Notes: a model not told the origin generated them from the sequence alone. 64,000 bases of DNA from Alphaproteobacteria bacterium (GCA_026126215.1 JAHCJQ010000004.1:43094-107093), one strand, 5' to 3'; shown: positions 1-8,639, counted from the first letter of the stretch. Program-made: numbers and translations.

Positions 1-2
1 GT

Positions 3-1013
3 CAAGGCGGCGCGTTGACCCCGGTCGCGCCCGGGGCGGAGATCGTTCCCTGGTCGGCCGATCCGCGCTGGCCCGACGTGATCTCGCGCCTCATGCAGGA
101 GGGCCATCTGGCGCCTGCCGCGCGGGATGAGCCGGCGGCGGTGGCGCAGGCGATCCGGGATTTTCAGCGCGCGCAGGGCCTGGCGACGGACGGGCGGATC
201 GGTCCGCGCACGCTCGCCGCGCTGGGCGAGAGCCGGGAGATGCGTCGGGCGCGCATCGTCGCCAATATGGAACGCTGGCGGTGGATGCCCCGGCAGATAC
301 CGCGATACCACGTCATGGCGAGCGTGGCGGAACAGTCCCTCCGCGTGGTCGAGGACGGCACGGTCCGGCTCGCCATGCCGGTGGTGGTCGGGCGGGTCGC
401 GACGCCGACGCCAAGCTTTTCGGCCCGCATCTCGGGCCTGGTGATCAATCCGGCCTGGAACATCCCGACCGGCATCGCCCGCAACGAAATCCTGCCGCGG
501 CTGCGGCGCGATCCGGCCTACCTCGCGAAGCACGGGATGCGCCTGCTGAACGGCCCGCCGGACGATCCGCATGGCCTCGGCATCGACTGGCGGGCCTTGC
601 CGTCCGGGCGGTTTCCCTACCTGCTCCAGCAGGTGCCCGGGCCGGCCAATCCGCTGGGCGCGGTCCGCTTCGACATGCCGAACCCGCACGACATCTTCCT
701 GCACGACACGCCACTGCGTGCCGCCTTCGCGCGGCAGGACCGGGCGCTGAGCCATGGCTGCGTGCGCCTGTCCGATGCGGCCGCACTGGCGGAACTGCTG
801 GCGGGACTGCCACCTGGCGCCTTCGCGGACCTGCTGGCGGAGGCACGCGCGCGTGGCGCCAGCGAGAATCGCCCCCTGGCGCGCGCAGTTCCGGTCTTCG
901 TCGTCTACCTCACTGCCTTTGCCGACGAGGCAGGGCAAATTCGCTTCGCCCCCGATATCTATGGACGCGACGCAAGGCTCATGGCGGCGCTGGACGCGCG
1001 CGCCCGACCCTGA
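3..1013 (+). CDS. L,D-transpeptidase (YcbB/LdtD-like), 5'-truncated by window edge
   Basis: Forms 3-3 peptidoglycan cross-links or attaches proteins to peptidoglycan in the periplasm. The frame is open to the left edge, so the N-terminus (probably with the signal or anchor segment) is missing; TTG at 15 is only the first possible start inside the window. Counting from that TTG, a peptidoglycan-binding repeat spans about 40-72 (FQRAQGL, GRIGPRTLAAL) and a YkuD catalytic domain about 97-285. The active-site signature SHGCVRL puts the nucleophile at Cys249, with an upstream His in FLHDTP at 230. The insert around 150-200 resembles the capping subdomain of YcbB-type enzymes. The DUF882 peptidase follows 42 bases later on the same strand, consistent with a shared cell-wall role. 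Confidence 0.88.
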   Translation, partial: QGGALTPVAPGAEIVPWSADPRWPDVISRLMQEGHLAPAARDEPAAVAQAIRDFQRAQGLATDGRIGPRTLAALGESREMRRARIVANMERWRWMPRQIPRYHVMASVAEQSLRVVEDGTVRLAMPVVVGRVATPTPSFSARISGLVINPAWNIPTGIARNEILPRLRRDPAYLAKHGMRLLNGPPDDPHGLGIDWRALPSGRFPYLLQQVPGPANPLGAVRFDMPNPHDIFLHDTPLRAAFARQDRALSHGCVRLSDAAALAELLAGLPPGAFADLLAEARARGASENRPLARAVPVFVVYLTAFADEAGQIRFAPDIYGRDARLMAALDARARP

Positions 1014-1055
1014 TATCAGCCTCGCGAGGGGTCTGGTCAGGATGCAGGAAAGCCG

Positions 1056-1625
1056 ATGACAAACGAGCACAACCCCCGGGTTTCGCGGCGCGGCCTGCTG
1101 GGGATGGCGCTGGCGGTTGCCGGCGGCGGATTACTGATGTCCGCCCCGTTTCGCCCGGCACAGGCGGCCATTCCCAGGCCTTCGCCGCGTGCGATTGCCT
1201 TCGAGAACATGCATACGGGCGAGCGACTGGAACTCACCTATTGGCGCGATGGGGCGGCGCTGCCCGACGCGATGCGCCGGATCGACCATCTGTTCCGCGA
1301 CCACCGAGCCAATGCCGTGCACGGCATCGCGCCGCAACTGATCGATCTCCTGCATGATCTGCGCATGGCGCTCGACAGCCGGGCGCCGCTGCAGATCATC
1401 TCCGGCTACCGCTCGCCCGGCACCAATGCAAGCCTTGCGAAGGCGAGCGCCGGAGTGGCCACGGGCAGCCTGCATATGCGCGGCATGGCGGTGGATATCC
1501 GTCTGCCAGGGTGCGATATGGCCGCGGTGCGGGATGCCGCCATCGCGCTCGGCCGCGGCGGCGTCGGATTCTATCCGCGCTCCGATTTTGTGCATGTCGA
1601 TATCGGGCGCGTTCGGCGCTGGTAG
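1056..1625 (+). CDS. YcbK-like DUF882 / M15 family murein peptidase, Tat-exported
   Basis: Probable zinc-dependent murein endopeptidase or carboxypeptidase of the M15 (DUF882, YcbK) family, 189 aa. The N-terminus carries a twin-arginine signal (SRRGLLGMALAVAGGG) and an Ala-x-Ala type cleavage region near residue 37, so it should fold in the cytoplasm and be exported by Tat. Metal and catalytic residues appear as SGYRSPGTNA, then the His/Asp pair in LHMRGMAVDI, and the terminal His in FVHVDIG. It follows the L,D-transpeptidase, and the pair often occurs together. The start at the ATG directly before the Tat motif is well supported. Length matches the family. Confidence 0.9.
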   Translation: MTNEHNPRVSRRGLLGMALAVAGGGLLMSAPFRPAQAAIPRPSPRAIAFENMHTGERLELTYWRDGAALPDAMRRIDHLFRDHRANAVHGIAPQLIDLLHDLRMALDSRAPLQIISGYRSPGTNASLAKASAGVATGSLHMRGMAVDIRLPGCDMAAVRDAAIALGRGGVGFYPRSDFVHVDIGRVRRW

Positions 1626-1640
1626 GCGCCGCCGGCAGCT

Positions 1641-2534
1641 TCATCCGCTGCCGGGCGCTCCGAGAAACTCGATGAGCGCCGCGAGGAACGCATCGAGCCG
1701 GTCGTGATGGACCCAGTGCCCGGCGCCGGCGAAACTCACCACCCGGGCGTTCGGAAAATGCGCGGCGCGACCATCGGCCAGCGGGTTCGAGGCCCAGCTT
1801 TCATCGCCATAGACCAGCAGGGTCGGACAGGCGATGCGTGCCCAGAGTTCCTCGATCTCGCGGCGCGTCATGTCATAGGGCGGCCAGGCACGGACATAGT
1901 TGTCGAACTTCCAGCTATAGGTCCCGTCCTCGTTCTGGGCCACGCCATGGCGCGTCAGGTGCAGGGCCTGTTCCGCCGAGAGATGGCGGTTCTCCTCGCG
2001 CATGCGGGCCAGCGCCTCGTCGAGGCTGGCATAGCGACGCGGCGCGCGGGCCGATAGCGCCCGCACTTCCTCGATCCAGTCGCGCATGCGCCGGTCGATG
2101 CCGCGCCCGGCCTGTTCCGCCTGGGCCTTGGGCGAGGGACCAAGCCCCTCGATGGCCACCAGCTTGCGCACATTCTCGGGATAGATCCCCGCATAGCGGA
2201 GCGCGATGTTGCCGCCAAGCGAATGGCCGACCAGGGTCAACGGTGCCAGCCGCTGCTGATGCACCAGCTGGGCCAGATCGTAGATATAGGCGGCCATGGT
2301 GTAGCTGCCGTCCGGCGAGTGCTGGCTGTCGCCATGGCCGCGCAGGTCGGGCGCGATGACGTGCCAGTCCCGGCGCAGGCAGGCCGCGATCCAGTCCCAG
2401 TTCCTGGAGTGATCGCGCGTGCCATGCAGCAGAAGCAGCGGCGGCGCCTGTTCGTTGCCCCAGTCGACATAATGCAAACGCAGCCGCTGGGAGTAGTAGC
2501 TCCGCGAGACCGGTCCTGGGGTGTCGTCGTTCAT
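1641..2534 (-). CDS. alpha/beta-fold hydrolase
   Basis: Cytoplasmic alpha/beta hydrolase, 297 aa, substrate unknown. The oxyanion-hole HG is in LLLHGTRDH, the nucleophile elbow is GHSLGG (Ser), the acid lies near LLVYGDES, and the catalytic His is in GAGHWVHHD close to the C-terminus. The frame stays open upstream to a start at 2702, but the extra 56 residues are low-complexity and lack hydrolase character. I therefore chose the ATG at 2534, with a purine-rich GAGTGG just upstream. It ends convergently with the M15 peptidase gene, 15 bases apart. Sequence style is that of esterases, epoxide hydrolases and haloalkane dehalogenases; the exact reaction cannot be assigned. Confidence 0.85.
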   Translation of the reverse strand: MNDDTPGPVSRSYYSQRLRLHYVDWGNEQAPPLLLLHGTRDHSRNWDWIAACLRRDWHVIAPDLRGHGDSQHSPDGSYTMAAYIYDLAQLVHQQRLAPLTLVGHSLGGNIALRYAGIYPENVRKLVAIEGLGPSPKAQAEQAGRGIDRRMRDWIEEVRALSARAPRRYASLDEALARMREENRHLSAEQALHLTRHGVAQNEDGTYSWKFDNYVRAWPPYDMTRREIEELWARIACPTLLVYGDESWASNPLADGRAAHFPNARVVSFAGAGHWVHHDRLDAFLAALIEFLGAPGSG

Positions 2535-2912
2535 CTGCGCCACTCGTCCGGCATGCTGCGTTTTCTCATTGGGCCTGGCCTCCTCCGGGTGGCGCAGGAT
2601 AGCCGGCGCGTCGGGGCGTGTCAGGATACGCGCGTTCTGTCGCAGTGCATCGGACCAGCGCCCTGTCAGAGCCCCGGTTGGATCGCGGTGGAGCGATACC
2701 ATCGCTTCACACGGCTGTGGATATCAACCATGAGGCTTTTGGATCCTCGTCCTGTCAACCGTCAATAATTTCGACGCCGATTCGTAAAGAAAGCTGACAG
2801 AGCATCTGCGACACCTTGTCTAAGTAGCTGAACTGTAAGGAATGCTGAAATGGCATATGGATTGCTTGATAAAGGATTAAGAATTGTGGGTGTCGCAGAG
2901 GCGAGGTGGCTC

Positions 2913-3566
2913 ATGACCAGCGAAAAGTTGAGGTCCCGTCTGCTCGGTACCGTCTTCGGGGCGGCGCTGGTGGCTTTCGGTCCAGGTTTCGCTGCGGCGC
3001 ACACGCTGCCCACATCAATCCTGCAGGGGGGTGATTCCTACGGTTTTGAGGATCCCTGCGACTCCGGCGGAGGCACCGGCAGCGGTTGCGAGCCAGGGCC
3101 GAACGACATGGAAGGCAACGAGCCGGAGGACGGCGGCAGCAACCCATTCGATCAGAAGACAAATCTCTCGCTGTTCGGTTCCTCGGGCACCGGCACGGGC
3201 GGTGGTGGCGGCGGCTCCGGTGGCGGCGGTGGCGGATCCGGCGGCGGCGGCGGGGGTGAAGCCGGCGGCGGCGGAGGTGGAGCCGGCGGCGGTGACGGCG
3301 AAGGGGATGGTGAAGGCGACGGCGAGGAGAATACCAAGGGCGGGCCGGAGGGCGAGGAGAATCCAATCCCGCCGCTGGCTTTGCTTACGCTCGACCCGCT
3401 GAACGAAGAGGGCGAGGAAACCGACGGCGAGCAGCAGACCAACCTGCGCACCTCGGTGGTGCCGGAGCCGGGCACGCTCTCTCTGCTTGGCTTGGCCTTG
3501 CTTGGCCTCGGCGGTTTGATGATGGGGCGGCGCCGATTGCTGGCGCGGCGGGTGAAATCCGACTGA
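2913..3566 (+). CDS. Gly-rich PEP-CTERM sorting-domain protein
   Basis: Secreted protein of about 217 aa with three parts. First is an N-terminal signal peptide (RLLGTVFGAALVAFGPGFAAA). The middle is a low-complexity acidic and glycine-rich stretch with runs of four to six Gly broken by Ser, Ala and Glu. The C-terminus is a textbook PEP-CTERM signal: VPEPGT, a hydrophobic helix rich in Leu and Gly, then the basic tail GRRRLLARR. Such proteins are processed by an exosortase and linked to exopolysaccharide production; no exosortase is in this window. The ATG at 2913 has GAGGTGG upstream and gives a normal signal peptide. An in-frame ATG at 2850 with its own AAGGA is possible but adds an unnatural N-terminus. 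Confidence 0.82.
   Translation: MTSEKLRSRLLGTVFGAALVAFGPGFAAAHTLPTSILQGGDSYGFEDPCDSGGGTGSGCEPGPNDMEGNEPEDGGSNPFDQKTNLSLFGSSGTGTGGGGGGSGGGGGGSGGGGGGEAGGGGGGAGGGDGEGDGEGDGEENTKGGPEGEENPIPPLALLTLDPLNEEGEETDGEQQTNLRTSVVPEPGTLSLLGLALLGLGGLMMGRRRLLARRVKSD
3190..3305 (+). repeat. GGC/GGT glycine-codon low-complexity tract
   Basis: Simple-sequence stretch of GGC and GGT codons inside the PEP-CTERM gene, encoding runs of glycine spaced by Ser, Ala and Glu. Copy number could vary by slippage. It is coding in one frame and produces open artefact frames on the other strand. Confidence 0.75.
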
Positions 3567-3598
3567 AACCGGTTCGACTGGTCCGATGACCTTATCAG

Positions 3599-3625
3599 GG
3601 CGGCGGGGTTCCCGCCGCCTTTACT
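3599..3625 (+). terminator. Rho-independent terminator after the PEP-CTERM gene
   Basis: Perfect 9-bp stem (GGCGGCGGG / CCCGCCGCC) with a GTT loop, followed by TTTACTTT. It lies 33 bases beyond the PEP-CTERM stop codon and before the methyltransferase gene. Confidence 0.75.
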
Positions 3626-3735
3626 TTGTGTCGGCGACGGAACTCGCCGTCACTGCATCGTGATCCGGCGTTATTTGTCCGCTTTCCGGACTAGGTCCAA
3701 TCTCCGGCGAGAGCAACTGCATCGCTGGGCGGACC

Positions 3736-4524
3736 GTGATCGACAAGGCTTCAAGGCGCCTGCGCGCCTTTTACCGAACCCACCTGCGCTATCCGCTCTG
3801 GCGGTTGCGCAACTGGCGCCGACCCTACAGCGACTATTATGTCGACGTGGTCATGGGCAAGCTCAATGCCGGCTTGCAGCATCCGGCCATCGGTTCCGAC
3901 GTGGTTGCCCATTCGACGCCGATGGAAATGTTCGATTTCCTGGCGCCGCTTGGCCTGCGCCCCGACCATTGCGTCGTGGATTATGGCTGCGGCAGCCTGC
4001 GGCTCGGGCGGCCGTTCATCGAGTATCTCGATGCCGGGAAATACTGGGGCTACGAGGTGACGCCGGAGTTTCTGCGCATCGGCCGGGACAAGCTGCCGCC
4101 CGAACTGCTTGAGGTCAAGCGGCCCAATTTGCGGGTGATCGACGAACACACTTTGGCGGAGGGGCGGGCGGCGAACCCCGAATTCATCGCCTGCTGGAAG
4201 GTGGTGAGCAAGGTACCGGAACATCTGCTCGACGAATTTTTCCGTAACTTGACCGGCTTGCTGCGTCCAGGCGGACGGATCCTGCTTGAATTCTCGGAAA
4301 GCGCTCACCGGGTCAAGGTCTCGCCGATGTCCTGGGCCAATCCGCGCTCGCTCCTGCTCGACCATCTCGAGCGGGCCATGCCCGGCCTCGAAATCCGGAT
4401 CCACCGGTTGAGCGGCGGTGCGCCGCCGGTAATCCAGAAGTCGGTGATGGAGATCGCGCTTGTGACCGGCCAGCAAGGCGGGGCTGCCGGAAGCGCGAGA
4501 GCACTGGCGGAGGTTGAGGCCTGA
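3736..4524 (+). CDS. class I SAM-dependent methyltransferase
   Basis: Predicted SAM-dependent methyltransferase, 262 aa, GTG start. Motif I is visible as VVDYGCGSLRLG around residue 76, and the fold continues with a LLRPGGRILLEF strand near 175 typical of the post-motif region. The N-terminus is basic (RRLRAFYRTHLRYPLWRLRNW) and could associate with membrane or polysaccharide. Substrate unknown. It stands alone between a terminator and a 259-base gap, so neighbours give little help; the preceding PEP-CTERM gene would be compatible with a surface-polysaccharide setting, but this is weak. Confidence 0.75.
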   Translation: MIDKASRRLRAFYRTHLRYPLWRLRNWRRPYSDYYVDVVMGKLNAGLQHPAIGSDVVAHSTPMEMFDFLAPLGLRPDHCVVDYGCGSLRLGRPFIEYLDAGKYWGYEVTPEFLRIGRDKLPPELLEVKRPNLRVIDEHTLAEGRAANPEFIACWKVVSKVPEHLLDEFFRNLTGLLRPGGRILLEFSESAHRVKVSPMSWANPRSLLLDHLERAMPGLEIRIHRLSGGAPPVIQKSVMEIALVTGQQGGAAGSARALAEVEA

Positions 4525-4783
4525 CTTGACGCTTGACCCGGAATCGAGCGCTAAGTTCTTGTGGTTGGATACCAAAGTAGTTTTACAATCGCAGTTCGGT
4601 GAAAGCGGTCATATCCGCGAATTGCGCTGGCCCTATTTCTGGCATTCCGGCTAGCGCGGTGTCATTATTCATGCGTTGGTAACCATAGTCTTCGGCCCGA
4701 ATTCGCGGGGGGCTTCGTGGGAGAGATGTGGGGTTAACCCGGCATTATCCATTTGATGCGAAGAGACAAGCGAGCGTCGGTCA

Positions 4784-6235
4784 ATGGCACCGGCGGGCCG
4801 TGGGGGCAAAATGACTGTGCCGCAACCTTTCGGGATCAAGCGCGATCTTGAATTGCAGACCGAACGGACCGCGGATGGCCGCCGGCCGTGGCATGGAATG
4901 GTCGCGGCATCGGCGCAGAAGGGCGCCGGAAGCGAGATCCGCTTCGAGCAGCTTGGTCAGACTCTTTCGAGCAGCATCTATGCGGTCGCGCTGGAAGCGG
5001 CGGCGGCACTTCTGATCGTGCTCGGCCTCGGCGGCCTGGTGCCGCCAGCGGTGCTCGCCACCTGGTTCCTGCTGGTCTGGGGCCTCGCGGCGGCCCGCGC
5101 CATGCTTTGGTATCGCTACAAGCGGTGGTTCATCTCGGCGGATTCCATAGGGCAGGCGCAAGCCCTGCTTGTCTGCGTCAGTGCTGCGAGCGGCCTGCTT
5201 TGGGGCGGGGCGCTGGTCTTTCTCTGGCCGTTCGAGGCGAACGTACACCAGGTCTTCCTGGTGATGACCGCGGCGGCGATCGCGGCGGCCTCATCCGGCC
5301 TGATGCTGAGCCACCTTCCCTCCCTGATGGTCTTCATCGGCGCCGGGTTGCTGATGGTCGTCCTCGGCTATCCACGCAATGGCGGAGACAGCCTCTATGG
5401 GCTGATTGCCGGCTTCGCGCTGCCGTATGCGCTGATCCTTGGCCTCGTGGCACGCCATATCAACTCGATCCTTGTCAAGTCCCACATGCTGCGGCTCGAA
5501 CTGGCATCTGCCAAGGAAGAGGCGCAGGTGGCGAGCCGGGCCAAGTCGGAATTCATCTCCAGCATCAGTCACGAGTTGCGCACGCCGCTCAATGCGGTGA
5601 TCGGTTTCTCCGAGATCATGATGCAGCAGATGTTCGGCCCCATCGGCAATGCCCAGTATCTGGACTATACCAAGGACATCCACCGCTCCGGCTCGCACCT
5701 GCTCGCCATCATCAACGATATCCTCGACCTGACCAAGATCGAGGCCGGCAAGATGGTGGTGCATGAATCGGAGGTTGATGTCTCCGAGGTCGTCACCGCC
5801 ACGGTCAGTATCCTGCGCGACAGCGCCGACAAGGCGGGGCTCGAGGTGGATTGCCGCTGGCCGGAGCCGGCGCCCCGACTCAAATGCGACGAGCGACTGC
5901 TCAAGCAGATGCTGCTCAACCTGATCTCTAACGCGATCAAGTTCACGCCGATCGGCGGCAAGGTAAGCATCACGGTGGAGCGGACGCCCGGGCGCGAAAC
6001 GCTGATCGTTGTGCACGATACGGGCATCGGCATCGCGCCCGACGACATGGAGCTGGTCATGCAGGCGTTCGGCCAGGTCGAGGGGGCGATGACGCGGCAG
6101 CATTCCGGCACCGGCCTTGGTCTGCCCCTGGTGAAAGCCATGGCGGAACTGCATGGCGCCAGGTTCGAATTGCAAAGCACGGTCGATGTGGGCACGACGG
6201 CCACGCTTCGCTTTTCCGCCGCCAGTGCGGCCTGA
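4784..6235 (+). CDS. membrane sensor histidine kinase (PleC/DivJ-like architecture)
   Basis: Sensor kinase of about 483 aa. The N-terminal half has several hydrophobic segments (about residues 65-225), suggesting five or six membrane helices and no large periplasmic sensor. A coiled linker leads into a HisKA domain with the phospho-acceptor in SISHELRTPLNAVIGFSE, then a HATPase domain with N-box NLISNAIKF, G1 DTGIGIAP and G2 GTGLGLPLV. No receiver domain is fused and no response-regulator gene is adjacent, so its partner is elsewhere. ATG at 4784 is used; an in-frame ATG at 4811 after GGGGG is an alternative. All catalytic boxes are intact, unlike the CqsS-like receptor 3 kb downstream. Confidence 0.88.
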   Translation: MAPAGRGGKMTVPQPFGIKRDLELQTERTADGRRPWHGMVAASAQKGAGSEIRFEQLGQTLSSSIYAVALEAAAALLIVLGLGGLVPPAVLATWFLLVWGLAAARAMLWYRYKRWFISADSIGQAQALLVCVSAASGLLWGGALVFLWPFEANVHQVFLVMTAAAIAAASSGLMLSHLPSLMVFIGAGLLMVVLGYPRNGGDSLYGLIAGFALPYALILGLVARHINSILVKSHMLRLELASAKEEAQVASRAKSEFISSISHELRTPLNAVIGFSEIMMQQMFGPIGNAQYLDYTKDIHRSGSHLLAIINDILDLTKIEAGKMVVHESEVDVSEVVTATVSILRDSADKAGLEVDCRWPEPAPRLKCDERLLKQMLLNLISNAIKFTPIGGKVSITVERTPGRETLIVVHDTGIGIAPDDMELVMQAFGQVEGAMTRQHSGTGLGLPLVKAMAELHGARFELQSTVDVGTTATLRFSAASAA

Positions 6236-6379
6236 CGGCGTTATCCACCGTTAACCAAGTTCTTGTGGATAACCTGGTCTTCGACAGACAAGGTATGGTG
6301 TCCTACCACCAACTTGTCGCAAATTTCTCACAAATTCATTTTGATTAATTGCTTAGTAAAAGGCCGCGACCAATAGGCA

Positions 6380-6475
6380 ACACTTTATCTTGTCCAAATT
6401 TGAGACAAGTTATTGTCTTGTATAATCCAAAAAATTGGATACCTTATTTTAGGATGTGCATCTCAAGCACATGTT
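6380..6475 (+). promoter_or_regulatory. AT-rich cqsA upstream region with promoter and three inverted repeats
   Basis: The 344 bases between the kinase gene and cqsA are far more AT-rich than the surroundings. A consensus -10 hexamer TATAAT lies at 6421-6426, with a TTGAGA-like -35 about 15-16 bases upstream. Three inverted repeats cluster here. CTTGTC/GACAAG (6389-6394 and 6404-6409) overlaps the -35. ATCCAA/TTGGAT (6425-6430 and 6435-6440) overlaps the -10. ATGTGC/GCACAT (6454-6459 and 6467-6472) could form a hairpin in a leader RNA. This looks like the regulated promoter of the autoinducer synthase; the regulator is not known. Confidence 0.5.
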
Positions 6476-6579
6476 AAGAAATAGTTATCGTAGTTGCGTC
6501 GCCATCGTTTTTGTCCTCAATGGCAACGAAGGTGGTTTGGCAGGCCGAATGTAATAGTAAAGAAGCGAGGCGGGGGCCA

Positions 6580-7833
6580 ATGTCGTTGCCGTTCGAGTGC
6601 GGAAGTTCTTCCGTTATTTCCAGACCTCGGGATTGGGGCGAACTTCCGGGCCTTACCTGGCGGATCGAACAGTATTTCGAGCGCTTCAAGGACGGACACG
6701 CGACGAAGGGCATTCCGCCAACGGCGAAGACCCTTATCTTTTCGAGTAACGACTATCTGTCGATCGGCGGCGATCCCCGGATCGTTGAGGCGCAGGTCCG
6801 GCGCCTTCGCGAGTTCGGGGATTCGGTGCTCATGTCGGCGGTATTCCTGCATTCCGAGACCGAGCAGCGCGCTTTCGAGCGCCGTATCGCCCGATTCATG
6901 GGCGCCGAAGATGCCGTGCTCTGCCAGTCCGGCTGGTGCGCCAATGACGGCCTGATCCAGACCCTGGCCGACCAGACGATCCCGATCTATTTCGACATGT
7001 TCGCGCACATGTCCTTCTGGCAGGGCGCGCAGAGCGCCGGCGTCAAGGCGCGGCCATTCCGCCATAACAGCGTGGAGAACCTGGCGGCGCTGATCCGCAA
7101 GAACGGCCCGGGCATCGTCGGCGTCGATTCCGTCTATTCCACGACCGGCGATATCGCGCCGCTCGCGGAGCTGGCGGAGTTGTGCGAGGCGGAAGGTTGC
7201 CTGCTCATCGTGGACGAGAGCCATTCCGCCGGTGTGTTCGGCGCGTCAGGCGAGGGACTGGTCGCCATGCTGGGCCTGCAGGACAGGGTGCCCTACCGAA
7301 CCCTCAGCATGTCGAAGGCATTCGCCTCTCGTGCCGGCCTTGTGGTCGGGCCGTCACGCGCGCTCGAGTTCTACCGTTATGAGTCGCGGCCGGCGATCTT
7401 TTCCTCGGCGGTGGTGCCGCATGAGATTGCCGCTTTCGAGGCGTCGCTGGATGTGATCGAGGCGGAAGGCCCGCGCCGGACCCGCTTGCAGGAGAGTGCA
7501 AGTTATCTACGCAACAGGCTGGACGAACTGGGCTACAACGTCGATATCAGCCAGACACAGATCATTGCGCTGGAGGCGGGGACCGAGGCGGCGACCATCC
7601 GCCTGCGTCGGGCACTCGAGAGTCGCCACATCCAGGGTGCGGTCTTCTGCGCCCCCGCCACGCCAAAGAACCGGGCGCTGGTGCGTTTCTCGGTGACGGC
7701 TGCGCATACGCCCGAGCAACTCGACCGTGTCGCCGAGGTCTGCGCGGAGATCCGCGACGAGGTGGGAATGCGCGACTGGCCCTCGACCCAGCGCAAGAGC
7801 GTGCGCAGCCGCAGGCTCACGGTCGCCGCCTGA
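6580..7833 (+). CDS. cqsA: CqsA-like alpha-hydroxyketone autoinducer synthase
   Basis: PLP-dependent alpha-oxoamine synthase, 417 aa from the ATG at 6580, chosen for GAGG nine bases upstream; TTG 6511 and ATG 6520 are possible earlier starts. It resembles Vibrio CqsA much more than KBL, AONS or ALAS. Characteristic blocks are SSNDYL at 55, LMSAVFLH at 84, CQSGWCAN at 115, FAHMSFWQGA at 141, GPGIVGVDSVYST at 177, VDESHSAG at 211 and SMSKAF with the PLP lysine at K246. His143 should stack on PLP and Asp212 bind the pyridine nitrogen. CqsA joins an acyl-CoA with SAM or an amino acid to make CAI-1-type ketones. It is convergent with an SDR and CqsS-like receptor operon, which supports a signalling role. 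The C-terminal 20 residues are basic and unlike Vibrio CqsA. Confidence 0.85.
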   Translation: MSLPFECGSSSVISRPRDWGELPGLTWRIEQYFERFKDGHATKGIPPTAKTLIFSSNDYLSIGGDPRIVEAQVRRLREFGDSVLMSAVFLHSETEQRAFERRIARFMGAEDAVLCQSGWCANDGLIQTLADQTIPIYFDMFAHMSFWQGAQSAGVKARPFRHNSVENLAALIRKNGPGIVGVDSVYSTTGDIAPLAELAELCEAEGCLLIVDESHSAGVFGASGEGLVAMLGLQDRVPYRTLSMSKAFASRAGLVVGPSRALEFYRYESRPAIFSSAVVPHEIAAFEASLDVIEAEGPRRTRLQESASYLRNRLDELGYNVDISQTQIIALEAGTEAATIRLRRALESRHIQGAVFCAPATPKNRALVRFSVTAAHTPEQLDRVAEVCAEIRDEVGMRDWPSTQRKSVRSRRLTVAA

Positions 7834-7849
7834 CGCAGCGGCGTTCGGT

Positions 7850-8614
7850 TCAGCCCTGGACCGAATATCCGCCATCGACCGGGATGGCCGTCCCGGTGAC
7901 GAAATCCGAAGCGGCGCTGGCGAGGAACACGGCGATCCCCGCATGATCCTCCGGCCGGCCCCAGCGGCCCGCCGGCGTGCGCGCCAGGACGCGCTCGTGC
8001 AGGCCGGGAACGTCGCTACGGGCGCGGCGCGTCAGATCCGTGTCGATCCAGCCCGGCAGCACCGCATTGACCTGGATGTTGTCTGCGGCCCAGGCGCTTG
8101 CCAGCGCGCGCGTCAGTTGCACGATGCCGCCCTTGCTGGCGGCATAGGGGCCGGCAAAGGAAGCGCCGAAGATCGACATCATGGAGCCGATATTGATGAT
8201 CTTGCCACCACCGGCCCGCTTCATCGCCGGATAGGCCGCCTGCGCGGCGATGAAGGCGCTGGTCAGATTGGTGTCGAGGATCTGCCGCCATTCCGCGAGA
8301 GCGTATTCCTCCGGCCGCTTGCGGATGTTGATGCCGGCATTGTTGATCAGGATATCGAGGCGCAGGTGGCGTTGCTCGATCTCCGCGACCACGCGCTTCA
8401 GATCGGCTTCGCTCGTGACGTCGCCCTGATGCGCCGATGCCGGCCGGCCCAGCGCGGCCAACGAGGCAAGCGCGGCCTCGTTCTTGTCGCGGTTCCGGCC
8501 GAGAATGGCGACCGTGGCACCGGCTTCGGCAAGTCCTTTGGCCATGCCGAGACCTATCCCGCCATTGCCGCCGGTCACCAGCGCGACGCGGGCGGTCAGA
8601 TCGAAAGCCTTCAT
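7850..8614 (-). CDS. short-chain dehydrogenase/reductase linked to cqsA/cqsS
   Basis: Classical SDR of 254 aa. The Rossmann glycine motif is TGGNGGIG near residue 15. Arg in LGRNRDK after the second strand suggests NADP(H) preference. NNAGI follows, then catalytic Ser in IGSMMS and the YAASK pair. It is the last gene of the operon headed by the 77-aa protein and the CqsS-like receptor (gap about 25 bases) and ends 16 bases from cqsA. General resemblance is to gluconate/2-deoxygluconate dehydrogenases. From the literature on Vibrio, CAI-1 synthesis needs a separate SDR to reduce the diketone after CqsA, so an analogous step is my inference from linkage. ATG at 8614 is preferred over TTG at 8623. 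Confidence 0.85.
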   Translation of the reverse strand: MKAFDLTARVALVTGGNGGIGLGMAKGLAEAGATVAILGRNRDKNEAALASLAALGRPASAHQGDVTSEADLKRVVAEIEQRHLRLDILINNAGINIRKRPEEYALAEWRQILDTNLTSAFIAAQAAYPAMKRAGGGKIINIGSMMSIFGASFAGPYAASKGGIVQLTRALASAWAADNIQVNAVLPGWIDTDLTRRARSDVPGLHERVLARTPAGRWGRPEDHAGIAVFLASAASDFVTGTAIPVDGGYSVQG

Positions 8615-8639
8615 GGAAATCAAGTTAGCGCAAGTGGGC

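Noticed and set aside
2535..2702. N-terminal extension of the alpha/beta hydrolase
   Set aside because: The 56 extra residues lack similarity or signal features, and a better start with a purine-rich upstream region exists at 2534.
3190..3305. CRISPR or other repeat array
   Set aside because: The repeats are GGC/GGT glycine codons in one coding frame, without fixed-length spacers.
3751..4575. Long open frame on the minus strand (274 aa) opposite the methyltransferase gene
   Set aside because: It is antisense to a gene with a clear SAM-binding motif; its composition is that of a reverse-frame shadow of high-GC coding DNA.
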